A stretch of DNA of 64,000 bases from Rhizobium leguminosarum bv. trifolii WSM2297 (GCF_000271845.1 NZ_JH719395.1:3092153-3156152), one strand, 5' to 3'; numbered from the stretch's first letter, positions 35,747 to 46,834 are shown. Made by a program: numbers and translations. The notes: generated by a model not told the origin, from the letters alone.

Positions 35747-36174
35747 GAATTTCCTCCCATTTGAAAATCGGCGGCGGGCCCTCCCTGCCGCCCGATGTTT
35801 TCCGCCGTTGCGGCGGTCGACATACGACCGCGCTCCTCCGCACGGTTGCTAATTTAAAACGTTATAAGACACCGATCGTCAAGCCCTTTCTCGACTCCCG
35901 AGAAAAATATGGTTACTTCGTTATACCATTGATTATTATTGATATTCTTGATTTTGCCAATAGATCGTCAAAAGGGCGGGCGAGGATCTCGGCCGCATGC
36001 TGCCGCAGGCATCATCAACCCCAACGCCGAGGACCTGCACCTGCTGCTGCTGCCGCAGATCAGCTTCCCGATCGACTAACCCCTCTGAAGCCTATTCCCA
36101 ACACGCGTAATTTGTCCTAGAAGCACGCCGTAATCCGGTCGCAGCCCACCCGGTCAAAACAAGGGATCCAAAAT
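35747..36174. other. 428-nt intergenic region between the sugar ABC operon and queC
   Basis: Near the sugar-operon side, TTTAAAACGTTATAAG (35853-35868) is an imperfect palindrome centred on AACGTT (35858-35863), the shape of a LacI-family operator. The middle is AT-rich with no gene. At about 36002-36079 a short frame reads IINPNAEDLHLLLLPQISF before a TAA; it could be the tail of a decayed gene but I cannot name it. No preQ1 riboswitch consensus was recognised in front of queC. Confidence 0.5.
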
Positions 36175-36885
36175 ATGAAGACTATTGTCGTCTGCTCCGG
36201 CGGACTCGACTCCGTTTCGCTTGCCCACAAGATAGCAGCGGAGCAACAGCTCATCGGCCTCGTCTCCTTCGACTACGGCCAGCGGCATCGCAAGGAACTC
36301 GACTTCGCCGCCCGGTGCGCCGCGCGCCTCGCCGTTCCCCACCATATCATCGACATCGCCGCCATCGGCGGCCATCTCAGCGGATCGGCCTTGACCGATG
36401 ATATCGAGGTTCCCGACGGCCACTATGCCGAGGAGACCATGAAGGCCACCGTGGTGCCGAACCGCAATGCCATCATGCTGGCGATCGCATTCGGCTTGGC
36501 GGCCGCTCAGAAAGCGGACGCCGTTGCCGTCGCCGTGCATGGCGGCGACCACTTCATCTACCCCGACTGCCGGCCGGGCTTCATCGACGCCTTCCAGCGC
36601 ATGCAGAACGAGGCGCTGGACGGTTATGCCAGCGTCAAACTGCTTGCACCCTATGTCGAGGTTTCCAAAGCAGCGATCGTCACCGACGGCGCGAAACACG
36701 CGACGCCGTTTGCAGAAACATGGTCCTGCTACAAGGGCGGCAGGCTGCACTGCGGACGCTGCGGAACCTGCGTGGAACGCCGCGAAGCTTTCCATCTTGC
36801 CGATGTTTTCGATCCCACCGAATACGAAGACCAGGATTTCTGGAAAGCGGCGGTGTCGCAATATTCAGCCGCGGAGGTGCGTTGA
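36175..36885 (+). CDS. queC: 7-cyano-7-deazaguanine (preQ0) synthase QueC
   Basis: 236 residues. The PP-loop VVCSGGLDSVSLAHK is at the N-terminus, VPNRNAIMLAIAFGLA in the middle and the zinc site CYKGGRLHCGRCGTCVERR (four Cys) near residue 183. QueC turns 7-carboxy-7-deazaguanine into preQ0 with ATP and ammonia, for queuosine in tRNA. The stop overlaps the queD start (TGATG), and the three genes form a tight operon in the order C-D-E. Confidence 0.96.
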   Translation: MKTIVVCSGGLDSVSLAHKIAAEQQLIGLVSFDYGQRHRKELDFAARCAARLAVPHHIIDIAAIGGHLSGSALTDDIEVPDGHYAEETMKATVVPNRNAIMLAIAFGLAAAQKADAVAVAVHGGDHFIYPDCRPGFIDAFQRMQNEALDGYASVKLLAPYVEVSKAAIVTDGAKHATPFAETWSCYKGGRLHCGRCGTCVERREAFHLADVFDPTEYEDQDFWKAAVSQYSAAEVR

Positions 36886-37241
36886 TGTACCGCATCACCA
36901 AGGAGTTTCATCTCTCCGCCTCGCACCAGTTGAATCACCTCGCCCCCGACCATCAATGCGCCCGGTTGCACGGTCACAACTATATCGTGGTCGTCGAGCT
37001 TTCTGCCGAAAGCCTGAACGATGACGGTTTCGTTCGCGACTATCACGACCTCTCGCCGCTCAAGCGCTATATCGACGAGGCTCTCGATCATCGCCATCTG
37101 AACGACGTCTTCGGCCATTCGAAGGTCACCTCCGAATTCCTGGCCAAGCATTTCTACGACTGGTGCAAAGAGCGCTTCCCCGAGACATCGTCCGTCCGCG
37201 TCAGCGAGACGCCGAAGACCTGGGCGGAGTACCGGCCATGA
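36885..37241 (+). CDS. queD: 6-carboxytetrahydropterin synthase QueD
   Basis: 118 residues, normal for QueD. Zinc ligands are His in FHLSASHQL and the two His in CARLHGHNY; that Cys is the catalytic one. DHRHLND supplies the catalytic Asp/His, and the end [16 protein letters not shown] holds the substrate-binding Glu. It converts dihydroneopterin triphosphate to carboxytetrahydropterin. The frame overlaps queC by 1 nt and queE by 4 nt. Confidence 0.96.
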   Translation: MYRITKEFHLSASHQLNHLAPDHQCARLHGHNYIVVVELSAESLNDDGFVRDYHDLSPLKRYIDEALDHRHLNDVFGHSKVTSEFLAKHFYDWCKERFPETSSVRVSETPKTWAEYRP

Positions 37242-37966
37242 GCGCAGAGACGATTCGCGTCAGCGAGATCTTCGGCCCGACCATCCAGGGCGAAGGCGCT
37301 CTGATCGGGCTGCCGACGGTTTTTGTCCGAACAGGCGGCTGTGACTACCGCTGTTCCTGGTGCGACAGCCTGCACGCGGTTGACAGCGCCTACCGCGATC
37401 AATGGATTCCGATGGCGGTCGATGCGATCTGGCAGGAGGTGACGAAGCTTTCCGGAGGCAGGCCGATGACCGTTTCGCTGTCCGGAGGCAATCCGGCGAT
37501 CCAGCCTCTGGGGCCGCTGATCGAGCTCGGCCATTCCCAGGGATACCGCTTCGCGCTGGAAACGCAGGGAAGTGTGGCTCGGGACTGGTTTCGCGATCTC
37601 GACGTCCTGGTCCTGAGCCCCAAGCCGCCTTCAAGCGGAATGCTGACCGATTGGGGTGAGATCGACAACTGTCTTCGGCTCACTGCCGGCGGTCCGGAGA
37701 TCGCCTTGAAAATCGTCGTCTTCGACGATGCCGACTACGCATTCGCTCAACAGGCGGGTGAGCGTTATCCCTATATTCCGTTGTTCCTCCAGCCGGGAAA
37801 CCATACGCCGCCGCCGCCCGATGACGACGACGCCTGTATCGATATCGACGGCGTGATGGACCGGATGCACTGGCTCGTCGAGAAGGTGACGGCCGACCGA
37901 TGGTTTGCCGCGCGCGTGCTGCCGCAACTGCATGTCTTGCTCTGGGGCAACAAACGAGGCGTCTGA
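37238..37966 (+). CDS. queE: 7-carboxy-7-deazaguanine synthase QueE (radical SAM)
   Basis: 242 residues. The [4Fe-4S] motif is CDYRCSWC (Cys-x3-Cys-x2-Cys) near residue 31, after [20 protein letters not shown], which is typical of Que[13 protein letters not shown] and [12 protein letters not shown] supply the GGxP-type and SAM-binding segments. It rearranges carboxytetrahydropterin to CDG, the step between QueD and QueC. The queF reductase needed later is not in the window. Confidence 0.95.
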   Translation: MSAETIRVSEIFGPTIQGEGALIGLPTVFVRTGGCDYRCSWCDSLHAVDSAYRDQWIPMAVDAIWQEVTKLSGGRPMTVSLSGGNPAIQPLGPLIELGHSQGYRFALETQGSVARDWFRDLDVLVLSPKPPSSGMLTDWGEIDNCLRLTAGGPEIALKIVVFDDADYAFAQQAGERYPYIPLFLQPGNHTPPPPDDDDACIDIDGVMDRMHWLVEKVTADRWFAARVLPQLHVLLWGNKRGV

Positions 37967-37978
37967 GTCTGCCTGAAC

Positions 37979-39202
37979 CTACTGCTCCGGAAAGGCGAAG
38001 ACATCGACAGGCTCTCCGAGCCCGCGCAGCGGGAAGGTGCCGAGACTGTCCATGTCTTTCGCGCAGCTCGCCATTTCGACGAAGGCTCGGGACAGCAGCA
38101 CCGGACGCTTGACCTCCTTGGTCAGGCTCTCCAGCCGCGATGCGACGTTGACTGCCGGGCCGATGACGGTGAAATCGAGCCGCCGGCGAGAACCGATATT
38201 GCCGTACATGACATCGCCGACATGCACGCCGACGCCGTAGCGCAGCGGATCGCGCCCCATGCGCACATGCTCCGCGTTCAGCTCGGCCATCGACGCCTGC
38301 CCTTCGCGGATCGCCTGCAGCAGATCGGCGCAGGCCGTTTCCTTGGTCAGCGGAAAGATCGCCAGCAATCCATCGCCCATAAACTTCAGAATCTCACCGC
38401 CATACCGTTCGATCGGATCGGACATGGCATCGAAATAATCGTTGAGCAGGTGGATGACATCGTCGCGCGGCCAGAGATCGGAAATCGCCGTAAAGTCGCG
38501 CAGGTCGCAGATCATGATCGCCGCGCCGACGGTGGCGCCGCTGCCGCGCGTCGTCACCCCCGACAGGATCTGCTCGCTCGCATGCGGCCCGACATAAGTC
38601 TGCAGCAGCGTGCGCGCCATGATGTTCTTCAGCCTGATTTCGCTGACAAGGGTCAGCGCCGGCAGGAGATCGCGCAGGAAATCGACATGGTCGCGCTCGA
38701 AGCCGCCCGGGCGGCTTGTGGAAAATGTCACGACATGCCGTTTGCCCAACGTATGCTCGACCGGCCAGGCGATATATTCGGTCAGGCCATCATCATGCAG
38801 TTCCTGATAGAATGCATCCAAGTCGCCGTCGGCTGTGCCTTCCAGCTGTTTGCGCACCTCCTCCGCACCCTGATGAATGGCGTTGAGGGGACTGTTCAGA
38901 AACTCCGGCGTGTTTTCGACACCATAGGCGAATGTGTTGATCTTCGCCTCCGCCAGCCCTTCCTTCCAGAGGATACGGGCACCGATCCATTGCGGATGGT
39001 TCGTCCGGAAATGCAGGGTCGCGCGTGCCACCGGCACCCCCGCCGCAAGCAGCTTCTCGCACATCTCCACCAGGATATTGTCGATGAAGCGCTCGCCGCG
39101 CGTCCCATTCACCAGCCAGTCGAGAATCCGTCGCCTGCGGATCGGCCAGATGCCCTCCTCCGCGTCGACGACAGCCCCGGCCTTGTTTGCAAAAGACGAC
39201 AT
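37979..39202 (-). CDS. Class III adenylate/guanylate cyclase, second in the window
   Basis: 407 residues from the ATG at 39202 (MSSFANKAGAVVD). An N-terminal sensor region with RATLHFRTNHPQWIGARI comes first, then the catalytic domain: first metal Asp in MICDLRDFTAISDL, second in KFMGDGLLAIFPL, LDFTVIGPAVN with the purine-site Asp, and VNVASRLESL with Asn/Arg. The layout equals that of the cyclase at 23078. It would make cAMP. It is convergent with queE (12 nt) and not obviously in an operon. Confidence 0.87.
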   Translation of the reverse strand: MSSFANKAGAVVDAEEGIWPIRRRRILDWLVNGTRGERFIDNILVEMCEKLLAAGVPVARATLHFRTNHPQWIGARILWKEGLAEAKINTFAYGVENTPEFLNSPLNAIHQGAEEVRKQLEGTADGDLDAFYQELHDDGLTEYIAWPVEHTLGKRHVVTFSTSRPGGFERDHVDFLRDLLPALTLVSEIRLKNIMARTLLQTYVGPHASEQILSGVTTRGSGATVGAAIMICDLRDFTAISDLWPRDDVIHLLNDYFDAMSDPIERYGGEILKFMGDGLLAIFPLTKETACADLLQAIREGQASMAELNAEHVRMGRDPLRYGVGVHVGDVMYGNIGSRRRLDFTVIGPAVNVASRLESLTKEVKRPVLLSRAFVEMASCAKDMDSLGTFPLRGLGEPVDVFAFPEQ

Positions 39203-39305
39203 TAAAAAACTCCGCTGCGCCACATCATCGGCGAGGATCGAATTCGGTTTCCGCTGAATGTGGGCGATGGGGAAGCAAATGATAAGGGCCGACGGCGATA
39301 AAGCC

Positions 39306-40469
<1,164 letters not shown>

Positions 40470-40474
40470 TCAAC

Positions 40475-42679
40475 TCACAGCGTACAAGACACGCAGCCCT
40501 GCACCTCGGTGCCGGACAGCGCCATCTGGCGAAGGCGGATGTAGTAGATCGTCTTGATACCCTTCTTCCAGGCGTGGATCTGCGCCTTGTTGATATCGCG
40601 CGTCGTTGCCGTGTCGCGGAAGAACAAGGTCAGTGACAGGCCCTGATCGACATGCTGGGTTGCCGCCGCATAGGTGTCGATGATCTTCTCGGGCCCGATC
40701 TCATAGGCGTCCTGATAATAATCGAGATTGTCGTTGGTCATGAACGGCGCGGGATAGTAGACGCGGCCGATCTTGCCTTCCTTGCGGATCTCGATCTTCG
40801 AGACGATCGGGTGGATCGACGAGGTCGAGTGGTTGATATAGGAGATCGACCCTGTCGGCGGCACCGCCTGCAAGTTCTGGTTATAGAGGCCGGAGGTCAT
40901 CACCGCCTTCTTCAGCGCCACCCAGTCTTCCTGCGTCGGAATATGAATGCGCGCTGCATCGAACAGTGTCTTCACTTTCTCAGTCGCCGGCAGCCAGAGC
41001 TGGTCGATATATTTGTCGAAATAATCGCCGGAGGCATATTTTGAATTCTCGAAGCCTTTGAAGCTCGTGCCGCGTTCGCCCGCCAAGAGGTTCGAGGCGC
41101 GGATCGCGTGATAGGTCACCGTGTAGAAGTAGATATTGGTGAAATCGACGCCTTCTTCGGAGCCGTAGAAAATGCGTTCGCGGGCGAGATAACCATGCAG
41201 GTTCATCTGGCCGAGGCCGATCGCATGGCTCTCGTCATTGCCCTTCTCGATCGAGGGAACCGAGGCGATGTGGCTCATGTCGGAGACCGCCGTCAGTGCC
41301 CGGATCGAGGTTTCGATCGTCTTGCCGAAATCGGAGGAATCCATGGCCGCGGCGATGTTCAGCGAGCCGAGATTGCAGGAAATGTCCTTGCCGAGATGTT
41401 TGTAGGAGAGGTCGTCGTTGTATTCGCTCGCCTCGCTCACCTGCAGGATTTCGGAGCAGAGATTGCTCATCGAAATGCGCCCGGCGATCGAGTTCGCCCG
41501 GTTCACCGTATCCTCGAACATGATGTAGGGATAACCGCTCTCGAACTGGATTTCGGCGAGCACCTGGAAAAACTCGCGCGCCTTGATCTTCTTCTTCGAG
41601 ATGCGGGCGTCCGCTACCATCTCCCGATAGTTTTCCGTCACCGAAATCTCGGTGAAGGGCACGCCGTAGACCCGCTCCACATCGTATGGCGAGAACAGGT
41701 ACATGTCCTCGTTGTTCCTCGCGAGTTCGAAGGTGATGTCGGGTACGACTACGCCGAGCGACAGCGTCTTGATGCGGATCTTCTCATCGGCATTCTCGCG
41801 CTTGGTATCGAGAAAGCGCATGATGTCGGGGTGATGGGCGTTGAGATAGACGGCGCCCGCGCCCTGGCGCGCGCCAAGCTGGTTGGCATAGGAGAAACTG
41901 TCTTCGAGCAGCTTCATCACCGGGATGATGCCCGACGACTGATTTTCGATCTGTTTGATCGGCGCGCCGGCCTCGCGGATATTGGTCAGCGACAGCGCCA
42001 CCCCGCCGCCGCGCTTCGACAATTGCAGCGCCGAATTGATCGACCGGCCGATCGATTCCATATTGTCCTCGACACGCAGCAGGAAGCAGGAAACGAGCTC
42101 GCCGCGCTGTTTCTTGCCGGCATTGAGAAAGGTCGGCGTCGCCGGTTGGAAACGGCCGGAAATGATCTCGTCGACCATATCGCGGGCAAGGGCCTCGTCG
42201 CCACTCGCCAAAGCCAGCGCCACCATGCAGATGCGGTCCTCGTAGCGCTCGAGATAACGCTTTCCGTCGAAGGTCTTTAGTGTGTAGCTGGTGTAATATT
42301 TGAAGGCGCTGAGGAAGGTCGGGAAACGAAACTTCCTGGCATAGGCCTGGTCGAACAGGTCGCGGACGAAATTGAAGGAATACTGGTCGGGAACCTCCTG
42401 CTCGTAATAGCCCTCGGTCACGAGGTAATCGAGCTTTTCCCTGAGATTGTGAAAGAACACCGTGTTCTGGTTCACATGCTGCAGGAAATACTGCTTCGCC
42501 GCCATGCGGTCCTTGTCGAGCTGGATCCTGCCCTCATCGTCGTAGAGGTTCAGCATCGCGTTCAGCGCGTGGTAGTCGAGCGTTTCCGCCGCTTTCAAAG
42601 GGCGTTCGCCGGCGGGATGAGCAAAAGTGTTATGCGGTTTTGCGCCCGCATCCCGCGTCAGAGTCGTTCCCGTGTCCAA
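40475..42679 (-). CDS. nrdE: Class Ib ribonucleotide reductase large subunit NrdE
   Basis: About 734 residues. [31 protein letters not shown] (active-site Cys region), [13 protein letters not shown] and the C-terminal redox pair in GCVSCTL are diagnostic; [13 protein letters not shown] carries the other substrate-site Cys. The reading frame overlaps nrdI, and no ATG is well placed; TTG at 42679 ([15 protein letters not shown]) is the tentative start, inside the end of nrdI. It reduces ribonucleoside diphosphates, with electrons from NrdH. Confidence 0.93.
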   Translation of the reverse strand: MDTGTTLTRDAGAKPHNTFAHPAGERPLKAAETLDYHALNAMLNLYDDEGRIQLDKDRMAAKQYFLQHVNQNTVFFHNLREKLDYLVTEGYYEQEVPDQYSFNFVRDLFDQAYARKFRFPTFLSAFKYYTSYTLKTFDGKRYLERYEDRICMVALALASGDEALARDMVDEIISGRFQPATPTFLNAGKKQRGELVSCFLLRVEDNMESIGRSINSALQLSKRGGGVALSLTNIREAGAPIKQIENQSSGIIPVMKLLEDSFSYANQLGARQGAGAVYLNAHHPDIMRFLDTKRENADEKIRIKTLSLGVVVPDITFELARNNEDMYLFSPYDVERVYGVPFTEISVTENYREMVADARISKKKIKAREFFQVLAEIQFESGYPYIMFEDTVNRANSIAGRISMSNLCSEILQVSEASEYNDDLSYKHLGKDISCNLGSLNIAAAMDSSDFGKTIETSIRALTAVSDMSHIASVPSIEKGNDESHAIGLGQMNLHGYLARERIFYGSEEGVDFTNIYFYTVTYHAIRASNLLAGERGTSFKGFENSKYASGDYFDKYIDQLWLPATEKVKTLFDAARIHIPTQEDWVALKKAVMTSGLYNQNLQAVPPTGSISYINHSTSSIHPIVSKIEIRKEGKIGRVYYPAPFMTNDNLDYYQDAYEIGPEKIIDTYAAATQHVDQGLSLTLFFRDTATTRDINKAQIHAWKKGIKTIYYIRLRQMALSGTEVQGCVSCTL

Positions 42680-43074
42680 AACCGTTCCATTCCGTGTTTG
42701 ACGTTGGCGACATCCGCTTCGGTGCCAAGCAGCTCGAATCTGTAGAGATACGGCACCTGGCATTTCTGCGAGATCACGTCGCCGGCGAGCCCGTATGTCT
42801 CGCCGAAATTGCTGTTGCCCGCTGCAATCACGCCCCGGATGTGTCCTCGGTTTTCCGCCTCGTTCAAGAAACGGATCACCCGCTTGGGAACGGCCCCCTT
42901 TACGATCCCTGGGCCGCCGTCGCCGCTATAGGTCGGCACAACAAGCACGAAAGGTTCGCGGATATGGAACACCTCTGCGCCGCCTGCCGGAATGCGCGCC
43001 GCGCGCAGTCCAAGCTTGGCGACGAAGCGATGGGTATTCTCGGACCGGCTGGAATAATAGACGATCAGTCCCAT
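42658..43074 (-). CDS. nrdI: Flavodoxin-like NrdI
   Basis: 138 residues. The FMN loop is [19 protein letters not shown], then [10 protein letters not shown], and [16 protein letters not shown], all as in NrdI. NrdI delivers the oxidant that builds the manganese-tyrosyl cofactor of NrdF. It lies 12 nt after nrdH, and its end overlaps the start of nrdE. Confidence 0.95.
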   Translation of the reverse strand: MGLIVYYSSRSENTHRFVAKLGLRAARIPAGGAEVFHIREPFVLVVPTYSGDGGPGIVKGAVPKRVIRFLNEAENRGHIRGVIAAGNSNFGETYGLAGDVISQKCQVPYLYRFELLGTEADVANVKHGMERFWTRERL

Positions 43075-43086
43075 CGCCTGTCTCGA

Positions 43087-43308
43087 TCAGGAAAGCGCGC
43101 TGATCATATCGGGACGGAACCCCGCCCAATGCCGCTCGCCGGCAATGACGACGGGCGCCTGCATATAGCCAAGGCTTCGGACGCGATCGAGCGCTTCGGC
43201 ATCTTCGGAAATATCGACGATGTCATAATCGACGCCCAGCCGGTCGAGGGCGCGGTAGGTGGCGGTGCACTGAACGCAGGCAGGCTTGCTGTAGACGGTA
43301 ATGGTCAT
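43087..43308 (-). CDS. nrdH: Glutaredoxin-like NrdH redoxin
   Basis: 73 residues with the redox motif CVQC near the N-terminus (YSKPACVQCTATYRALD) and MQAPVVIAGERHWAGFRPD, the NrdH rather than glutaredoxin signature. It passes electrons from thioredoxin reductase to NrdE. It is the first gene of nrdHIEF, behind a long leader with a cobalamin riboswitch; GAGGAATATC precedes the ATG. Confidence 0.95.
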   Translation of the reverse strand: MTITVYSKPACVQCTATYRALDRLGVDYDIVDISEDAEALDRVRSLGYMQAPVVIAGERHWAGFRPDMISALS

Positions 43309-43585
43309 GATATTCCTCGTAACAACGCGATGGGACGCAGGACATCGATCGGAAACCTGTCGATCTCCGTTGAAAATGCTCTGATGGTTTGCAGCTATGC
43401 GGCTGTTCAGCCGCCGGGCGTGATCCGCCCTCCACTTCCCGCGGGTGGCGGCCTGAACTGAAATACTGACATGACTTCACCCCGAAGTGGCTGATGCGGA
43501 GGTTCGGGCCGTGCGAAACGCGATGCGGATTGATCCGCAGTCATGCAACGCGACCCTCCGGTCACCCCGCCCGTGGACATCTAGT

Positions 43586-43782
43586 TCGAGGCAGGTCTCC
43601 TGGCTTGCGGGTCGCAGCACCTGCCCAGCCTTCCCGGAGCATCATGCTCCAGTGACCTGAAATCGGACAGTTGCTCGCCGCTTACAGTTGCGGGGGCAGC
43701 TCCGGCCTTGTTGCGCCGTCATGGCGAACGCACCGTATTCCCGTCTTAGCCCGCGATCCTGACGAATCGAGGGAACCTTGAA
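43586..43782 (-). ncRNA. Cobalamin riboswitch upstream of nrdHIEF
   Basis: On the minus strand the conserved blocks of the adenosylcobalamin aptamer come in order: GGTTCCCTCGATTCG at the 5' side, a GGGAATACGGTGCG block, GCCCCCGCAACTGTAAGCGG, GTCACTGGAGCATGATGCTC, GGGAAGGCTGGGCAGG and the B12 box GCCAGGAGACCTGCC (43604-43590). A 277-nt leader follows before nrdH with a hairpin at 43399-43414. No T-rich terminator was found in it, so the off-switch mechanism is not visible by eye. Confidence 0.95.
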
Positions 43783-43790
43783 CACTAGAT

Positions 43791-43818
43791 ATAGTACGCG
43801 AATCCAAAATCGCGTCAA
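43791..43818 (-). promoter_or_regulatory. Promoter of the nrdHIEF transcript
   Basis: TTGACG (43818-43813) and TACTAT (43796-43791) with a 16-nt spacer lie directly upstream of the riboswitch. A transcript starting near 43785 would contain the full aptamer. Confidence 0.65.
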
Positions 43819-44011
43819 CGGATGGTTTGTGCATTGCGCTAGGGCAGCTTTGAAAGCACTGCGTTCCTGTGAAAAATATGGATAATAAAAAGTTAAAGAA
43901 ACAGTCTGTGGGGAAGGTGCCGATGTCGAGAGCCTGCCTATAGCCGGCTCCGTGTTTTCGATTTCAGGTCAGGCCCGCATCGTCGACCTTGAGGCCATCG
44001 TCGGGAAAGAT

Positions 44012-46270
44012 TCACACCTTTGCTCGAAGCAGCCTGAGCGCGTTGATCGTCACCAGCACGGTGGCGCCGGTATCGGCGAGGATGGCCGGCCAGAGCCCGG
44101 TGATGCCGGCAATGGTCGTCACCAGGAAGACCGCCTTCAGCCCGAGCGCGATGGTGATGTTCTGCAGAATATTCCGCATTGTCCGCTTGGAAAGTTCGAT
44201 CATCCGTGCCACATCGCCGACACGTCCGTGCAGCACGGCGGCATCGGCGGTCTCCAGCGCCACATCGGTGCCGCCTCCCATGGCGATGCCGACATCGGCG
44301 GCAGCGAGCGCCGGTGCGTCGTTGATGCCGTCGCCGACCTTGGCGACGATGAAGCCCTGGCGCTTCAATTCGCCGACGACCCGCTGCTTATCCTCAGGCA
44401 TCATCTCGCCGCGCCAATCGATGCCGAGCATGCCGGCAACGGCTGCCGCCGTACGTTTGTTGTCGCCCGTCAGCATCATCGCCTTGACGCCCGCTGATTT
44501 GAGCGCGGAGAGCCCGGCCCCGGCATCCTCGCGCGGCTCGTCGCGCATGGCGATCAGGCCGGCCGTCACTCCGTTGACGAGCAGCACCGACACGCTCTTG
44601 CCCTCGTCGTTCAGAACAGTGATGCGTGCATCCTGTTCCGCGCCGAGCGTCCCGCGCTCGCGGGCGGCGGACGGCGACAAAAGCTCCAGCGTCTCGCCGC
44701 CGACTTTGCCGCTGACCCCCTTGCCCGGCAGCGCCTCCAGTTCGAAAGCCGGCGGCACGGGAACGCCGTCGGCCTTGGCGCGGTTAAGGATCGCCAGCGC
44801 CAAGGGATGGCTGGAACCCTGCTCCAGCACCGCCGCGCGCGACAAGAGCTGCGCCTCGTTCAATCCGAAGGAAACGATATCGGTCACCTCTGGCTTGCCT
44901 TCTGTCAGCGTGCCTGTCTTGTCGAAGGCGACCATCGTCACCTTGCCGAGCGTTTCCAGCACCGCCCCGCCCTTCATCAGCAGCCCGCGCCGCGCGCCTG
45001 ATGAAAGCGAGGCGGCAATCGCCGCCGGCGTCGAGATGACAAGCGCGCACGGGCAGCCGATCAGCAGAATGGCAAGGCCCTTATAGACCCATTCGCTCCA
45101 CGCTCCGCCGAAGAGAAGCGGCGGTAAGACCGCGACCAATGCTGCGACCAGCACCACGCCGGGCGTGTAATAGCGCGAAAACCGATCGATAAAGCGTTCC
45201 GTCGGCGCCTTCGATTCCTGCGCTTCCTCCACCAGCTTGACGACGCGGGCGATGGTATTGTCGGCGGCCGCCGCCGTGACGCGAACCCTGAGCACCGCAT
45301 CGCCATTCACCGTTCCGGCAAAGACGACGGCATCGACGCCCTTGCGCGCCGGCGTACTCTCGCCGGTCACCGGGGCCTCGTCGATCGCGCTCTCGCCTGA
45401 GATAATGATGCCGTCCGCCGAAATACGATCACCGGGACGGACCATTATGATGGCGCCGACGGCGAGGCTTTCAGCCGGCACTTCCCGCGTCTGACCATTG
45501 TCTTCGAGCAGTGCAGTCTTCGGCACCAGCGTCGTCAGCGACTGGATGCTTTCGCGCGCCTTGCCGGCCGCCACGCCCTCCAGCAGTTCGCCGACGAGGA
45601 ACAGGAACACGACGGTGGCGGCCTCCTCGCCGGCATTGATGATGACGGCGCCGACGGCGGCAATCGTCATCAGCATCTCGATCGAGAACGGTGTGCCGGA
45701 GAGAGCCGCCATGACCGCCCGCCGCGCGATCGGCACCAGTCCGACCAGCATGGCGATGATGAAGGCATAGGAGGCGATCGCCGGAACCAGATGGCCGATG
45801 GCATAGGCGGCAACGAGTGCCGCACCCGAAAGGATGGTCAGCCGGCCCTTTTTGCTCTGCCACCAGGGACCGGTCATCGGCGCATGGTCGTGCCCGTGCA
45901 GCCCCTCGATTTCCTTCTCGCCACCTGCATGGTCATGATCGTGATCATGGCTGGCATGATCGTGATCTGCATGGTCATGGCCCGCGTGATCGCCGTGATC
46001 ATGGTCGTGATGATCGTGCGAGCCGTGGCCACGCGCCGGCGCCGCGCTTCCGGCAAAGGGCGAGACGGAATATCCGAGCCCAGTCACCTTCTTCTCGATC
46101 GCCTTGAGGTCGCTGCTGTCGTCATGCCGGACGGTCATCGTGCCTGCCATTACCGAGACGGAAACATCGGCGACACCCGCCACGCGCCTGACCGCCGTAT
46201 CGATCTTGCTTGCACAGGAGGCGCAATCCATGCCGCCGACCCGGTATCGTGTCTCGCTCGTTTCAGCCAT
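44012..46270 (-). CDS. P1B-type heavy-metal exporting ATPase (Zn/Cd/Pb, ZntA-like)
   Basis: 752 residues. An N-terminal metal-binding domain has GGMDCASCASKID (about 13-25). A stretch from about 80 to 130 is packed with His-Asp pairs, probably a metal buffer. Then come the helices, the TGES loop PVTGESTPA, the metal site AILLIGCPCALVIS with CPC, the phosphorylated Asp in FDKTGTLTEGKP, and KVGDGINDAPALAAAD. The CPC site followed by STPAAIAA fits zinc/cadmium/lead pumps. ATG at 46270 follows AAGGAAG. A MerR-family gene is divergent with a shared promoter region. Confidence 0.93.
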   Translation of the reverse strand: MAETSETRYRVGGMDCASCASKIDTAVRRVAGVADVSVSVMAGTMTVRHDDSSDLKAIEKKVTGLGYSVSPFAGSAAPARGHGSHDHHDHDHGDHAGHDHADHDHASHDHDHDHAGGEKEIEGLHGHDHAPMTGPWWQSKKGRLTILSGAALVAAYAIGHLVPAIASYAFIIAMLVGLVPIARRAVMAALSGTPFSIEMLMTIAAVGAVIINAGEEAATVVFLFLVGELLEGVAAGKARESIQSLTTLVPKTALLEDNGQTREVPAESLAVGAIIMVRPGDRISADGIIISGESAIDEAPVTGESTPARKGVDAVVFAGTVNGDAVLRVRVTAAAADNTIARVVKLVEEAQESKAPTERFIDRFSRYYTPGVVLVAALVAVLPPLLFGGAWSEWVYKGLAILLIGCPCALVISTPAAIAASLSSGARRGLLMKGGAVLETLGKVTMVAFDKTGTLTEGKPEVTDIVSFGLNEAQLLSRAAVLEQGSSHPLALAILNRAKADGVPVPPAFELEALPGKGVSGKVGGETLELLSPSAARERGTLGAEQDARITVLNDEGKSVSVLLVNGVTAGLIAMRDEPREDAGAGLSALKSAGVKAMMLTGDNKRTAAAVAGMLGIDWRGEMMPEDKQRVVGELKRQGFIVAKVGDGINDAPALAAADVGIAMGGGTDVALETADAAVLHGRVGDVARMIELSKRTMRNILQNITIALGLKAVFLVTTIAGITGLWPAILADTGATVLVTINALRLLRAKV

Positions 46271-46300
46271 GATCCGCTTCCTTGTCAAACAGAAGCATCT

Positions 46301-46331
46301 CTCCTACATCCTCTAGCGACTAGAGGTGCAA
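46301..46331 (-). promoter_or_regulatory. MerR-type promoter/operator of the metal ATPase gene
   Basis: On the minus strand TTGCAC (46331-46326) and TAGGAG (46306-46301) are separated by a 19-nt spacer holding CCTCTAG-TCG-CTAGAGG (46326-46310). The long spacer with a centred palindrome is the textbook MerR-family arrangement, activated by twisting the DNA when metal binds. Confidence 0.85.
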
Positions 46332-46342
46332 GAGAAAAAATC

Positions 46343-46765
46343 ATGAAAAAGATCACGATCGGTGAAGCGGCGCGCCAGAGCGGCGTCAAGGTGCCGACAG
46401 TGCGTTATTACGAGAGTATCGGCCTGCTGGCGGCGCCGAGCCGCAGCGAAGGCAACCAGCGCTCCTTCGAACCCGCCGATATCAGCCGTCTCGCCTTCAT
46501 CCGCCATGCCCGCGAACTCGGTTTCGAGATCGAGGCGATCCGCACGCTGCTCACCCTGCAGGATGATCCGCACCAATCCTGCGCCTCGGCCGATGCCATC
46601 GCCAAGGCCCGTCTCGTCGAGGTCGAGCAGCGCATCCGCAGCCTGATGGCTTTAAAGGCCGAACTGGAAACCATGGTGGAAGGCTGCGGCCACGGCCGCG
46701 TCGACCAATGCCGCGTCATCGAAGTTCTCGCCGATCACGGCCAATGCACGCATCCGCAGCATTGA
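46343..46765 (+). CDS. MerR-family metal-responsive regulator (ZntR/CadR-like)
   Basis: 140 residues. The winged helix is ITIGEAARQSGVKVPTVRYY (about 4-23), followed by ESIGLLAAPSRSEGNQRSF. A dimer coiled coil covers about 80-115. Candidate metal ligands are Cys in HQSCASADAI, CGHGRVDQC and the terminal GQCTHPQH. The Cys/His tail pattern suits zinc or cadmium rather than copper. It is divergent from the ATPase gene, with the operator between them. Confidence 0.9.
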   Translation: MKKITIGEAARQSGVKVPTVRYYESIGLLAAPSRSEGNQRSFEPADISRLAFIRHARELGFEIEAIRTLLTLQDDPHQSCASADAIAKARLVEVEQRIRSLMALKAELETMVEGCGHGRVDQCRVIEVLADHGQCTHPQH

Positions 46766-46834
46766 TCCCTGCCCTTGCGGGCGATCCGCGCCCGCGTCAA
46801 AACTGCGGGCAGAAAGAATCGGGCGAAGACATCC

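Noticed and set aside
35950..36081. Possible C-terminal remnant of a gene before queC
   Set aside because: A short frame ends in a plausible peptide, but no upstream coding signal, start or family match supports it, so it was kept only as a note in the intergenic entry.
36080..36174. preQ1 riboswitch in front of queC
   Set aside because: No conserved preQ1-I stem and A-rich tail or preQ1-II pattern was found upstream of the ATG.
43223..43480. Leftward ORF in the leader between riboswitch and nrdH
   Set aside because: It overlaps the nrdH start out of frame, has no ribosome site or recognisable sequence, and lies in a structured leader.
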